Assembly (NCBI RefSeq): GCF_000372865.1
Contig: NZ_KB889965.1
Location: forward strand, 3,331,450 to 3,395,449
Direction of reading: 5' to 3'
From: Methylosarcina fibrata AML-C10
GTDB taxonomy: Bacteria > Pseudomonadota > Gammaproteobacteria > Methylococcales > Methylomonadaceae
DNA length: 64,000 nt
Shown: piece after piece, positions 1 through 9,646 of the stretch
Layout: every line of letters starts with the position of its first letter
Numbering within the stretch: the first letter of the stretch is position 1
The notes under the pieces: generated by a model
What the model saw: the letters and a program-made list of their open reading frames with translations, nothing else
What the model was told of the DNA's origin: nothing
Databases searched by the model: none
Made by a program: the position numbers and the translations under genes

Positions 1-1514
1 AAACCGTGCTCTTCGGAAAACTTTTTATGAATGGCCTTCACCAGGCGTCTCGTTTCGTTGGTGATATCGACCGACTCCTGAAGCAGGTCTCGCAAGTCGT
101 CGAATAATTTGCGAATGTGCTGCTTCATGCTGTAAGTCGTGAGACTCCTGGACATGTCTTCGCGAGTGCGATGAATGATGGGGTCGATGCGTGATTTGTC
201 GAAAGAATCGATTAAATGTTTGGCCTGAACCAGAAAAACCTGGCGGCTATTCTGGAAGTTTTCGACATTGGCCATGTAAAGATTTTGCTTGTCCCTGGTT
301 TCGGCCATCAGCTTGCCGGTCATATCCTTATTTTCGAAATCGATTTTCTTGAATTCTTCCAGTTGCGCCAGAGCGTTGGTGAGCGAGGCCTCGCTCAGGC
401 TCAACGATTCATTGACCATAAAGCCAATATCGCGGGCGACGGCCGCCAGCAAAATGTTGCGACGCTGCTTCAGAATATCGTTGGCAAGATAATCTTCCAA
501 AACGGAGATTTTGCTTTTTTCCATCAGCCGATTATCGCCCTTGACCTTGGCCAGCAGAGCTTGTTTGGCCGAAACCGGAAAAATGGCGTTTTCATCGAGT
601 TTCAACGTTGCCGCGGACGATCTGATCTGGGATCTGACCGACTCCTCATAACCGGTTTCTCCGGCGAGGTCATCCCACATGGCATCGATTTTGTTCATGA
701 CCACCGCCAGGCTTTGCCGCGCGCCTCCGCGGGCGACACAGACATGCTGGCGCCACATTTCCAGATCGCTTTTGGTCACGCCGGCATCGGCCGCCAGCAA
801 GAAAATGATGGCTTGCGCGCTGGGCAGCATGTTCAACGTCAGTTCCGGTTCGGTTCCCAATGCGTTCAATCCCGGCGTGTCCAGGATGGCCAGCCCTTCT
901 TTTAACAGCGGATGCGGAAAACTGATCAAGGCATGCCGCCAGCGGGGGACTTCGACTTTGTCCTGATTCAAGAGACCTTGTTCCGCCGCATCGTGCTCAT
1001 TCCATAAGCCGAGTTTTTCGGCAAGCTCCCGGTCGACGGATTTGGTGGCCACCAATTCCTTGAAAGCTTCCTGCATTTGTGAAGGGGATTGACAGTCCAG
1101 GTCAATTTGAAGCCAGCGCTCGGGGTGCTGCTTCAGAGCGGAAAGCGAGATGTCTTCAAGACGGGTTTCAATATCCAGCAGCCGGATATAGCTGCCTCCC
1201 TTTTCGTCCCAGAACAGCTCGGTGGGCGACATCGTGGTGCGGCCCGGCGAGGAAGGCAAAAGACGGGTGCCGGTTTCGGAGAAGAATAAGGCGTTGATCA
1301 ACTCGGTTTTGCCGCGGGAGAATTCTGCAACGAAGGCCAGAGTAATGCGGTCGGATTGAAGACTGTTAATGATGTTGAGGATGGCGTTGGTGCTATGGGC
1401 GTCATTCATGCCGTAGCGGTTGCGCCATTCATGATACATCTCAATACCTTGTACCAGCTTCGCACGCCATTGCGAATATTCGTGCATTTGCTCTCTAAAT
1501 TCCACATTTCTCAT
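1..1514 (-). CDS. Dynamin-family GTPase, C-terminus cut by window edge
   Basis: The reading frame starts at the ATG complementary to 1512-1514 and runs off the left edge, so about 504 residues are visible. A P-loop variant AEFSRGKT lies at about residues 63-70, a G2 region GRTTMSPT at 91-98, the G3 motif DTPG at 212-215 and the G4 motif NKID at 274-277. This order and the surrounding LINALF and LPSSP context are typical of bacterial dynamin-like proteins, which bind GTP and act at membranes. The usual Gly at the first P-loop position is Ala here. The C-terminal part seen is helical and charged, as expected for a dynamin stalk. The partner or cellular job cannot be told from the window. An IS630 element sits about 160 bp upstream of its start codon and may have separated it from its native promoter. 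Confidence 0.85.
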   Translation of the reverse strand, partial: MRNVEFREQMHEYSQWRAKLVQGIEMYHEWRNRYGMNDAHSTNAILNIINSLQSDRITLAFVAEFSRGKTELINALFFSETGTRLLPSSPGRTTMSPTELFWDEKGGSYIRLLDIETRLEDISLSALKQHPERWLQIDLDCQSPSQMQEAFKELVATKSVDRELAEKLGLWNEHDAAEQGLLNQDKVEVPRWRHALISFPHPLLKEGLAILDTPGLNALGTEPELTLNMLPSAQAIIFLLAADAGVTKSDLEMWRQHVCVARGGARQSLAVVMNKIDAMWDDLAGETGYEESVRSQIRSSAATLKLDENAIFPVSAKQALLAKVKGDNRLMEKSKISVLEDYLANDILKQRRNILLAAVARDIGFMVNESLSLSEASLTNALAQLEEFKKIDFENKDMTGKLMAETRDKQNLYMANVENFQNSRQVFLVQAKHLIDSFDKSRIDPIIHRTREDMSRSLTTYSMKQHIRKLFDDLRDLLQESVDITNETRRLVKAIHKKFSEEHG

Positions 1515-1679
1515 GGCAAGCCTTCTAATACAAATAACGAGTCAATGAAGTTATTGAAATATTAACCGGGAAAATTCTTGATTAAGTGTAGACCATATCC
1601 GAAGAATGTTAATGCGGGGGCGGGATTTGACGGTTCAAAGTCTTGCGGTTCCGCCTAGAAAAAGGAAGCTAGTAGTCAG

Positions 1680-2327
1680 TCACGAAGAAACACAAGGATA
1701 CAGGCGAGCCAGTTTACGTCGTGCCTGTTGCGTCGTAAATCGCCAATTGACGGGCGTCGCCTTGGTGTTGCGCGGTAGGATATTGGCTTCGACCTCACGC
1801 CGGAGGCTCTCTGTGTCCGGTATCCGCTGTGATAAACACATGTTCGACAAGACGGCCAGTTCGATCTCAGCGATGTTTAGCCAACTGCCATGCTTGGGCG
1901 TGTAGTGGAACTCCAGCCGTCGCGCCAATTCACGGGCTTGCTCTGCTGGAAAGGCTTCATACAAAGACGCCATTTTATGGGTATTCAGATTGTCCAGCAC
2001 CACCCGGATCACCGCCGCGTCCGGATAAAGTTCAGCGATATGCTTCATGCTGTGCGCGAATTCGATTTTGGTCCGCCGCGCGGTGATGTCCACCTGCCGA
2101 AAACCGCGTTTAGGTTCGCAGATCATCATCAAATCGCAGACGCCTTTCCGTTCATAGCCGGTGTCATAGCGGGCCGGTTGACCGGGCTCAGGCGGGAGAG
2201 GTTGGCGGACTTCCGCAATGAGTTGCTTCGGACTTTCGTCGAAACACACAACCGGGCGCAACGGATCGTAGGGTTCTTCATAAAGGTCCAGCACGTCTTC
2301 CATCGCCGCGACAAATTCAGCACTCAC
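1680..2327 (-). CDS. IS630 transposase, catalytic DDE frame (OrfB), copy 1
   Basis: This 215-residue frame carries the DDE catalytic core. The first Asp is in VVCFDESPKQL, the second in VVLDNLNTHK and the Glu in WLNIAEIELAVL. The nominal start is a GTG (MSAEFVAAM), but homology logic places coding sequence upstream of it in the same frame (KPWQKQEWCIPE). It is therefore expected to be made mainly as an OrfA-OrfB fusion. The protein sequence is identical to that of the second copy at 57734-58381. Confidence 0.87.
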   Translation of the reverse strand: MSAEFVAAMEDVLDLYEEPYDPLRPVVCFDESPKQLIAEVRQPLPPEPGQPARYDTGYERKGVCDLMMICEPKRGFRQVDITARRTKIEFAHSMKHIAELYPDAAVIRVVLDNLNTHKMASLYEAFPAEQARELARRLEFHYTPKHGSWLNIAEIELAVLSNMCLSQRIPDTESLRREVEANILPRNTKATPVNWRFTTQQARRKLARLYPCVSS

Positions 2328-2797
2328 CTCGGGAATGCACCACTCTTGCTTCTGCCAGGGTTTGAGAGTGTTTTTTTTAAAAGCTGACGGATGGTTTCAT
2401 AGCTGCAACGGTCGGCATACGCTAATTCCACCACTTTGTCCGCCAACAACCGCAAGGTCCAGTGATCATGCCCTGTCGGCGCCTCACTCATACAAGCCAA
2501 GGCGATAATATGGGCGGCCTGCTTCTCCGTCAGTTTTGGGGCACGTCCTGGACGGGGGCGTTCTTTCAGGGCGGCTTCCGGGCCTTCTTCCACACACCGT
2601 TGGCGCGTCGTCAACACCATTGATTCCGAGACACCCAAAGCTTGGATAATGTCTTTATCCTGAATACCCGCTGCCGCTTTTAATAAAATTCGCGCGCGTG
2701 TCAGATGGCGTGCCGCGGCTTTTCCTTTGTTGATCATGGCTTCCAAGCCACGCTTTTCGTCTTCAGTCAGATTGACTTTGTATTTAAGAGCTGGCAT
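2324..2797 (-). CDS. IS630 transposase, N-terminal frame (OrfA), copy 1
   Basis: This 157-residue protein is the DNA-binding half of an IS630-family transposase. It has a helix-turn-helix region around the segment reading DKDIIQALGVSESMV, followed by a second HTH-like part. It starts at the ATG near the right end of the element. The frame runs through eight A residues on the coding strand (about 2371-2378) and then ends in a short out-of-frame tail (TLSNPGRSKSGAFPR). The catalytic half continues in the -1 frame, so a full-length protein would need -1 ribosomal frameshifting or transcriptional slippage on the A8 run. Both mechanisms are known in this family. Confidence 0.85.
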   Translation of the reverse strand: MPALKYKVNLTEDEKRGLEAMINKGKAAARHLTRARILLKAAAGIQDKDIIQALGVSESMVLTTRQRCVEEGPEAALKERPRPGRAPKLTEKQAAHIIALACMSEAPTGHDHWTLRLLADKVVELAYADRCSYETIRQLLKKTLSNPGRSKSGAFPR

Positions 2798-2886
2798 TGC
2801 TTGACCTCAATCAGTAACCATCAATGCCACTATAGAGTGACTTACAAGCCCAATATATCCTTTTGATTTAAATTGACTGACTACTA

Positions 2887-3376
2887 GTCTGCGCCTTGAT
2901 AATAAGCAATCTAAATTGGTGTCGCTTCAGGATATATTGTAGATAAAGAGGGTGTTTATTAGAAGTCGTTTGAAAGGCTGCTTCAAGCCGGCCCGAAGTG
3001 ATTGATCTTACCTTGAAAAAAGTATAGCACAAAGAAAGGCGTCAACGCTGGGCTTAATTTCCTTTTTATGGGTGTAGGTAGTGGGCAAGGATATATCTAA
3101 TGCTCAAAAAATTCATTTCTAATTCAATCCACTGATTTCATTCTCTGGACAATTGCCGAAGAGCGGCTATCCTTTTTCAGTAAATCTAAGATGTTAGTGT
3201 TTCAAAGCTCCGATACACCTCGGTAAATATTTACGTGCCCGCTGGTATAGATGCCCTGTATTGCGCTATCTCACTAATGGAAATAATTGGATATTCAGGG
3301 AAACTATGAGAAATCTTTTTCCGATTTAGGGACTTCGCACTACACAATTTTCAACGGAAGACAAAGAGGAACAATA
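2887..3376. other. Intergenic region between IS630 copy 1 and the RHS locus
   Basis: About 490 bp, AT-richer than its surroundings, with no convincing gene on either strand. It must hold the promoter of the RHS locus, but no unambiguous -35/-10 pair stands out. A good Shine-Dalgarno (AAAGAGGAA) precedes an ATG at 3377 that opens only a 21-codon frame ending at 3442. Confidence 0.4.
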
Positions 3377-3410
3377 ATGAGGAAATCTACCGGTAAAACC
3401 GGCTGGCAAA

Positions 3411-3888
3411 ATGCTTTCAGGCCAGGTCATGCATTTGATTAGATTGGGTATACTCTCTTTCCGGTCTTTAAACTTAACCCTGCCGGTTTTCATAATGCGA
3501 AAATCTTATGGGCTCTCCATAAACCAATTCCTGTCGCCCGGTTGGCATAGACATCATTCAGTACAAAACGCCAATTGGCTGTCACGTCCTATAGTCCGGA
3601 ATCTGATGATATTGCTTTTATGCTCAGCCAGCATGTCATTACAGGCCACTCCATTTCAGATTTCTCTCGTCGTAAACACAGACTGGACTTATCAATACAA
3701 CCGATGTGAAAGGTGGCGTGGGCCATATACTAGTGAAAGCGAAGCTATTACCGCAGGAATGAACGACTTCTACTATCCTCCTTGTCAGCCTTATATGACT
3801 GATCCCAAAGCGTGGGGCACCGTTGAGAATCCGACATATGGTCCTTGCGGTAGTACGAATCTTTATCCTAGTCCCTTCAGTGCTATTA
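3411..3888 (+). pseudogene. RHS polymorphic toxin, 5' segment, interrupted by an IS
   Basis: This is the amino-terminal part of the RHS protein. Several in-frame starts are possible (3411, 3495, 3606). The one at 3606 puts a signal-peptide-like stretch (MILLLCSASMSLQA) at the very N-terminus, while 3495 gives a longer leader. The mature part is rich in Cys, Tyr and Pro (YYPPCQPYMTDP). The coding frame is cut at the TA dinucleotide 3887-3888 by the IS at 3889-4992. Removing the IS and one TA joins GCT ATT A to AT AGT ATT and continues exactly into the downstream RHS frame, so this is one gene split by transposition. Confidence 0.8.
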
Positions 3889-4992
3889 ACCAGGCCACAA
3901 TAAACCGAACAGTCGTGGTATCATTTCTTCATGGAAATTGAGAAAATAGATACCCGAAAACTTGATGCATCCGCTCGCGAGCAGCTTCGTAAAACGGCGA
4001 TACGGATGTATAAACGAGGTCGCACCCAGACTTCTATTTCCGAAGAACTCGGCGTCCGCAGATCCACCATTGTGGAGTGGATTAGCCGGAGCCGCCTTGG
4101 AAACAGTACAAAAGAAGCAAAGCGGGGCCGAACTGTAGGCGAATTTCGCAGATTGACCGAGGCTCAGGAAGTGAAAATCCAGAAAGACATTATTGATAAA
4201 ACGCCGGAGCAGATGAAATTGAGTTTTGCACTCTGGAATGCCAAGGCAGTTCGTTCGCACATCAAGCAGTGCTTTCTGATTGACCTGCCGATCCGGTCAG
4301 TCCGGCGCTATTTAAACCGCTGGGGTTTCACGCCGCAGCGCCCCCTCAAGCGGGCGCTTGAACAAAAGCCCGAAGCAGTCAAAAAATGGCTGGAGACGGA
4401 CTACCCGGCAATTGCTGCACGTGCCAAAGCAGAGGGTGCAGAAATATATTGGGGCGATGAAACCGCCGTGTCATCCGTTGAGCATTATCCGAGAGGATAC
4501 GCACCCAAGGGAAAAACACCCGTTCTGGTCCTGTCCCAGAGTAAAAGGGAGCGAATCAATCTGATCTCGGCGGTGACCAACCAAGGCACGATGCGGTTCA
4601 TGCTGTACCGCGAGAATATGACTGCCGAGATTATGATTCGCTTTATGCAACGGTTGATCAAGGATGCAGGACGCAAGGTCTTTCTGGTTGTAGACAATCT
4701 CAGGGTTCATCACAGCAAAGCAGTAACAAAATGGCTTGAGAGAAACAGCGAAAAGATCGAAATGTTTTTTCTCCCGAGCTATTCGCCGGAACTGAACCCA
4801 GACGAGTATATGAACGGTGAGCTGAAGGCGCGAATGAATGCAAGTGAGCCAACTCGCGGTGGCGATCATCTCAGGAAAAAAGTCATGTCAAATCTCAAAT
4901 CGATTCAAAGCCGACCGCACCGCGTTCGTGCATACTTCCGCGCTAAGCCGATAGCTTATGCTGCATAGGTGTGCGGTTTTTAGCGGCCGGAT
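3889..4992 (+). mobile_element. Second IS630-type insertion sequence (1104 bp) inside the RHS gene
   Basis: The imperfect ends ACCAGGCCACAATAAACCG (left) and the complement of TTTTTAGCGGCCGGAT (right) are flanked by TA on both sides (3887-3888 and 4993-4994). They enclose one complete transposase gene. It is a different element from the 1.2-kb IS630 at 1672-2884. The exact repair of the RHS reading frame after removing the element and one TA confirms the boundaries. Confidence 0.9.
3931..4968 (+). CDS. IS630-family transposase, single frame
   Basis: A 345-residue transposase catalysing cut-and-paste movement of the surrounding element. An N-terminal helix-turn-helix (TQTSISEELGVRRSTIVEW) is followed by a winged-helix-like linker. 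The RNase H-fold core has Asp in IYWGDETAVS, Asp in VFLVVDNLRVHH and the acidic pair in LNPDEYMNGELK. The length is normal for an intact IS630 transposase and there is no internal frameshift, so this copy looks functional. Confidence 0.92.
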   Translation: MEIEKIDTRKLDASAREQLRKTAIRMYKRGRTQTSISEELGVRRSTIVEWISRSRLGNSTKEAKRGRTVGEFRRLTEAQEVKIQKDIIDKTPEQMKLSFALWNAKAVRSHIKQCFLIDLPIRSVRRYLNRWGFTPQRPLKRALEQKPEAVKKWLETDYPAIAARAKAEGAEIYWGDETAVSSVEHYPRGYAPKGKTPVLVLSQSKRERINLISAVTNQGTMRFMLYRENMTAEIMIRFMQRLIKDAGRKVFLVVDNLRVHHSKAVTKWLERNSEKIEMFFLPSYSPELNPDEYMNGELKARMNASEPTRGGDHLRKKVMSNLKSIQSRPHRVRAYFRAKPIAYAA

Positions 4993-6313
4993 TAATAGTA
5001 TTATTAGTGGAATTGAAGTTAGCAATAGACGACATGTTAGCGTCACCCAAGTATGTTCTGGATTTACTTGGAATGATGCAGTAACTATAAGAAGAGACCG
5101 AACGACGGGATGTCCAGCAGGGTATACGCTGATCAGCGGGAATATTTGCCAGTTAGTCTCCGCCGATCCTTTTAAAAACGCCGGCCCCAGTTGCCCGAAT
5201 GGAACCAACCCGATCAATGGGGGTACAGGAAACAAATACCAAGCGGAAATTGATTACACCTCTTCTCCCGGCCAGGGAAATATTTCATTTACCCGATACT
5301 ACAACAGCGCTGTTGTATACAACGGTATTACGCTTCCTACGGGACTGGGAGAAAAATGGGGTCATACATTTTCTCGTTCCGCTTTAGTATTCAACAATAA
5401 AACCGTGGCACTGCGCCGGCCTGAAGGACAGGTCTACTTTTTCAATAACGTAAACGGACAATGGGTAACCACAGCGGATATTTCCGAAACGCTGATCCAG
5501 ACGGTAGATGCATCAAACATACCGACGGGTTGGCGCTATACCACTAAGGAAAACTCGACGGAAGATTACGATACCGAGGGTCGTCTTTTGGCGATCACTT
5601 TCAAATCAGGACTTAAACACACTCTAATCTATAGTTGCAGCCCGGTAAGCACTACGTGCCCAGTCGCCACGCCTACCTCGGTAGCGCTTATCCCCGGTAT
5701 TCTGATTAAAGTGACCGATAATTTCGGCAAGAGTCTTAACTTTACTTACAATAGCTCCGGCCAAATGACTACGATGACCGACCCGGAAGGAAAGGTGACC
5801 AACTACGGTTATGATGTTTCCGGCAACCTCAGTACCGTCACCTACCCAGACGATACCCCGGCAGACCTCACCAACAATCCACATAGAACTTATATTTATG
5901 GAGAGCTGGCTCATACCGCGAGTGTCAGTCAGCCTAAAGCCCTAACCGGTCTCATCGACGAAAATGGCGTACGGTATGCCACCTGGACCTATGACGCCTC
6001 CGGTAAAGCGGTTTCTTCTGAACACGCGGAAGGGGTGGAGAAGCACAGTCTAAATTATGCTTCCGATGGAAGTAACACGGCGATTACCGATCCTTTAGGA
6101 TCAATCCGGACCACTTATTTCACCACGGTCTTGGGATGGTCAAAAGCACCGGCAGCGACCAGCCCGCCGGCTCTGGCTGCAATGCCTCCGCCAGCGCCCT
6201 CACTTACGACGCCAACGGCAACGTCGCCCGCCGGACCGATTTCAACGGCCATCAGACGACCTACACCTACGATCTTGGCCGCAACCTCGAAACCGGCCGC
6301 ACCGAAGGCTTGA
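4958..6313 (+). pseudogene. RHS polymorphic toxin, DUF6531 and first YD repeats, 5' of a frameshift
   Basis: True RHS coding starts at about 4995; the first 12 codons of the open frame belong to the IS end. The segment NPINGGTGNKYQ followed by GQGNISFTRYYNS matches the DUF6531 region that precedes the shell-forming repeats. YD repeats such as YDVSGNLSTVTYPD follow. Near 6135 the frame is lost: GTCTTGGGATGG gives VLGW, whereas the family reads VLG plus one residue then MVKSTGSD in the next frame. One base is missing there. The remainder of this open frame to 6313 is out-of-frame Ala/Pro-rich translation and is not real protein. Confidence 0.82.
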
Positions 6314-7548
6314 CCACCAGCGGCGCTGCAACGCCGGAAACCCGCACGATCACCACCGAATGGCATCCGACCTTCCGCCTGCCGACGAAGATCACCGAGC
6401 CGGGACGGGAAACCGCCTGGACCTACGACAGCCTGGGTAACGTCACTCAAAAAACGCTCAAGGACACCGCCACCGGCCGAATGCGCACCTGGAACACCGG
6501 TTACACCTATTCCGCCGCCGTCCCCGGCGCACTGTTGCAAACCGTCGAGGACGGCCCCCGGACCGATGTCGCCGACCTGACCACGACCGATTATTATGCG
6601 CCCGACGCTACCTGTACCGGCGGCCATGTCGGCTGCCGTGGCCAAATCCAGAAGATCACCCATGCGCTCGGCCAAGTGACCCAAATCACCGCCTACACTG
6701 CCCACGGCCAGCCGGAAACCGTGATCGACCCCAACGGCCTGACGATCGCGTTGACCTACGATGCACGCCAGCGGCTGCTCAGCTATAACGTCGGCGGGGA
6801 AATCACCCAGTTTCAATACGATCCGGTCGGCCAGTTAACCCAATGGATCCGTCCGGACAACAGCACCTTGAGCTATAGCTACGATGCCGCGCACCGCCTG
6901 ACCGAAATCAGCGACGGCCTCGGTAACCGCATCGTTTACACGCTGGACGCGATGGGCCATCGGATTCAGGAAGACGTGAAGGATCCGTCCGGACAATTGG
7001 CCCGAACCCGCCGCAGCGAATACGATGCCCTGAGCCGGCTCGCCCGGGACATCGGCGCCAATAACCAGACGGTCCAGTACCGGTACGACAGCGAAGGCAA
7101 CCTGACCGATCGGATCGATCCTCTGAATCATACGAACAGCTACGCCTACGACAGCCTGAACCGTCTGATTCAATCGGTCGATCCGGCCAACGGCAGCGCT
7201 CAAAACACGCTCGATGCCCAAGACCGGGTCACCGCCGTGACCGATCCTAGAAATAACACCACTCAATACACCTACGACGGTCTGAATAACCTGATTCGGG
7301 AAGTGTCTCCGGACCGGGGGGCGATCGATTACACTTACGACGACGCCGGCAACGTGCTGACCCGAACCGATGCCCGGGGCGTCCTCCACACCTATACCTA
7401 CGATGCCCTGAATCGGCCTATCCGGCGGGTTCACACTCCCGTAGCCGGCGTGCCGGCCACGCCGAACACGAACTGGACCTACGACCAGGGAAGCCACGGC
7501 CTCGGCCGCCTGACCACGCTGGCCGATGAAAGCGGCAACACCGTGTAA
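6136..7548 (+). pseudogene. RHS polymorphic toxin, central YD-repeat segment in the shifted frame
   Basis: About 470 residues of tandem YD repeats, each with the GxxxxxxYDxxGR(L/I) pattern (for example YDSLNRLIQSVDP and YDDAGNVLTRTD). These repeats build the hollow beta-shell that encloses the toxin tip. The frame ends at a TAA created by an extra A at about 7546: GTGTAACAGC instead of GTGTACAGC, which would read VYSYDSHG. After this insertion the gene returns to the frame used before 6135. The two single-base changes therefore cancel in phase but leave this block unreadable from the upstream start. Confidence 0.8.
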
Positions 7549-9178
7549 CAGCTACGACAGCCACGGCCGCTTGACCGGCAAAAGCCAAACCACGGTGTTC
7601 AACGGCGCCAGCCTCACTCACAGCCTGAGTTACAGCTACGATGCCGACGGCCGTCTGGCCAGCCAGACTTATCCGTCGGGTCTGGTTATCGTTTACGGTT
7701 ACGACAGCGAGGGGCGAGTTAATGCCATCAGCCTGAACGGGCAGACCCTGCTCACGAATCTGGTTTACGAACCGTTCGGTCCGCCGCAAAGCTGGACCTG
7801 GGTCAGTGGCCAGACGTACAGCCGGACCTTCGATGCCGACGGCCGTCTGTCGGACTACCCGTTGGGGCTGGACACCCGTTTCGTCAGCTACGATCCGGCC
7901 GGCCGCATCACCGGCTACAGCCATACCACCGCCGCCAACGACCGCAGCTTCGACTACGACCTCGTGGACCGGCTGATCCTGGACAGCGACGGCACGACCA
8001 GCCGCAGCTTCGCCTACGACGCCAACGGCAACCGTACTGACTTCAATCAGAACGGGAACAGTGCTCTATACACGATCGATCCCGGCAGCAATCGCCTGCT
8101 CGGCCTCAGCGGCTCGATGATGAAAACCTACAGCTACGACGCGGCCGGCCATCTCACCGGCAACGGCACCACGACTTTCGACTGGAACGCCGCCGGGCGA
8201 TTGGCGAGAATGATGACGGGCGCTTTGAGCAATATTTACCGATACACCGGGCTGGGCGAGCGGGTGATCAAGGCCGGCGCTTACATCACCCAGCAACCCC
8301 ATCGCTATATCTACGACCCTCAAGGCCATCTGATCGGCGAATACGACAAAAACAACGCCTTGCGGCAGGAAACGGTCTGGCTTGGCGACCTGCCGGTGGC
8401 GGCGGTCAAGAAAGACGCCGCCGGCCTATTCCAGTTCTATCCCGTCCAGGCCGACCACCTCAATGCACCTCGGGTAATCCTGAACAGCGCCAACACCTCG
8501 GTCTGGCGCTGGGATGCTGCCGATGCCTTCGGCACCGTCCTGCCTAATGGCGACCCGGACGGCGACGGTATTTTGTTCGAATACAACTTGCGTTTCCCTG
8601 GGCAGTTTTACGACAAGGAAACCGGCTTGCATTACAATTATTTTAGGGATTACGATCCGGTCACCGGGCAGTACATCGCCAGTGATCCGATTGGGCTGGC
8701 GGGTGGATTGAATACTTATGGATATGTTAATGGGAATCCGATTAGATGGAGCGATCCTTTTGGCTTAGCCCCCGGAGATCCATATGACTCTGCTAATGAA
8801 GCTGTGCAAGAGGTTGCTAAAGACATCCTAGATATGGGACCGCAGCGTATTGAGTGGGGAGGATGGATTTATGAGATGACAAATGGGAAATTTTCATACA
8901 CAAAGCCGAGAACTGATAATGAAGAGACTCATGTTTCTCCAGGTTCCAAATTTATCTGTCCCGGTGAACCTGTTGCTGATTATCATACTCACTGGGCTAA
9001 AAATGGTTACAAATATAATATTTTTTCAAAAGACGATAAATGGTCCAACTTTCTTAATCAAACGACCGGATATTTGATAAAACCTGATGGCAGCATCGAC
9101 ATTTATGTGCCACCACCATATTGGGAAGTACCGTCAAGATTCAGATATGATATGGGCTATACAGGTAGGGTTAAATAA
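7526..9178 (+). pseudogene. RHS polymorphic toxin, core end and DUF4329-like toxin tip
   Basis: The segment completes the YD repeats and the conserved RHS core end (FYDKETGLHYNY, then DPIGLAGGLNTYGYVNGNP). After the DPFGL boundary comes a unique tip of about 135 residues. Its order of motifs, VADYHTHW followed by FSKDDKW and GYLIKPDGSIDIY, resembles the DUF4329 domain, a JAB/MPN-like fold. The H-x-H and the downstream Ser/Asp are candidate metal ligands, so a metallo-isopeptidase or amidase-type activity is plausible but inferred. The frame opens only at 7526 because of the upstream frameshift. A candidate immunity gene starts one base after its stop codon. Confidence 0.78.
7683..8744 (+). 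repeat. RHS core direct repeat, copy 1 (1062 bp)
   Basis: This stretch matches 9737-10798 at a constant offset of 2054 bp with no indels and only scattered substitutions. It encodes the last YD repeats and the core end, just before the variable toxin tip. It could serve as the homology for exchanging tips by recombination. Confidence 0.9.
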
Positions 9179-9179
9179 T

Positions 9180-9608
9180 ATGTACCAAGATGGCAATATT
9201 GCCGAGAATGGCAAAAAAACTATTGGCATTAAATTAATGCTATGTCTCGTCCTCGGAGTGATTCCTCATATAGGATATTCTCTAAATACATCAAATAAAT
9301 GTGAAGGGCTTTATTGCCCCCAAGATCAGGTGGTTTTATCAGGAGATTACTTTAAGGCGGTTTCTGTTGCTGCCATGGATTTTCAGCAAGTCCTTCAACA
9401 AAAGATTCATAATACTCATTCTAAGCTTGGTTTGTTTCTCTCCGATTTAAGGAATTATTTAATTCTCATTGACGTAGAATCTGATGGGAGCATTTTAATT
9501 GATTTTCATCCAAAAAATTTTGAAGATGCCCCTGTAAAAGGCGGTGGTGCAAGCTATAAAGTTAGCCCCGAGACATTCAAAATTCTCGAAAAAGAATACT
9601 CAATGTGA
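9180..9608 (+). CDS. Candidate immunity protein for the DUF4329-like toxin
   Basis: The preferred start is the ATG at 9180, one base after the RHS stop codon, giving 142 residues. An upstream in-frame start at 9087 would overlap the toxin gene and has no ribosome site. Residues about 12-30 are hydrophobic (IGIKLMLCLVLGVIPHIGYSL), suggesting a signal peptide or membrane anchor, so the protein probably acts at the membrane or in the periplasm. Two Cys follow (KCEGLYCPQ). No family was recognised. The role is inferred from its position directly behind the toxin tip, the usual place of immunity genes in RHS loci. Confidence 0.65.
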   Translation: MYQDGNIAENGKKTIGIKLMLCLVLGVIPHIGYSLNTSNKCEGLYCPQDQVVLSGDYFKAVSVAAMDFQQVLQQKIHNTHSKLGLFLSDLRNYLILIDVESDGSILIDFHPKNFEDAPVKGGGASYKVSPETFKILEKEYSM

Positions 9609-9646
9609 TTTTATGGAGCATAAGTTTCGCCTAAGAAACAGCAAGT

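Larger units (their letters stand above)
1672..2884 (-). mobile_element. IS630-family insertion sequence, copy 1 (1213 bp)
   Basis: The ends are inverted repeats GTAGTCAGTCA (1672-1682) and TGACTGACTAC (2874-2884), flanked on both sides by TA (1670-1671 and 2885-2886), the target dinucleotide used by the IS630/Tc1 superfamily. It carries two overlapping transposase frames on the minus strand. A second copy lies at 57726-58934. The two copies differ by one base in a homopolymer (8 versus 7 bases) and by a 3-bp CAT, seen in the proteins as an extra Met in this copy. Confidence 0.93.

Noticed and set aside
6115-8329. Long minus-strand open frames opposite the RHS repeats
   Set aside because: The GC-rich repeated codons of YD repeats leave open frames on the other strand; the plus strand has clear RHS motifs throughout.
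9087-9179. Longer N-terminus for the first immunity gene
   Set aside because: It would overlap the RHS tip by 92 bp, has no ribosome site, and the ATG at 9180 one base after the toxin stop is the natural start.
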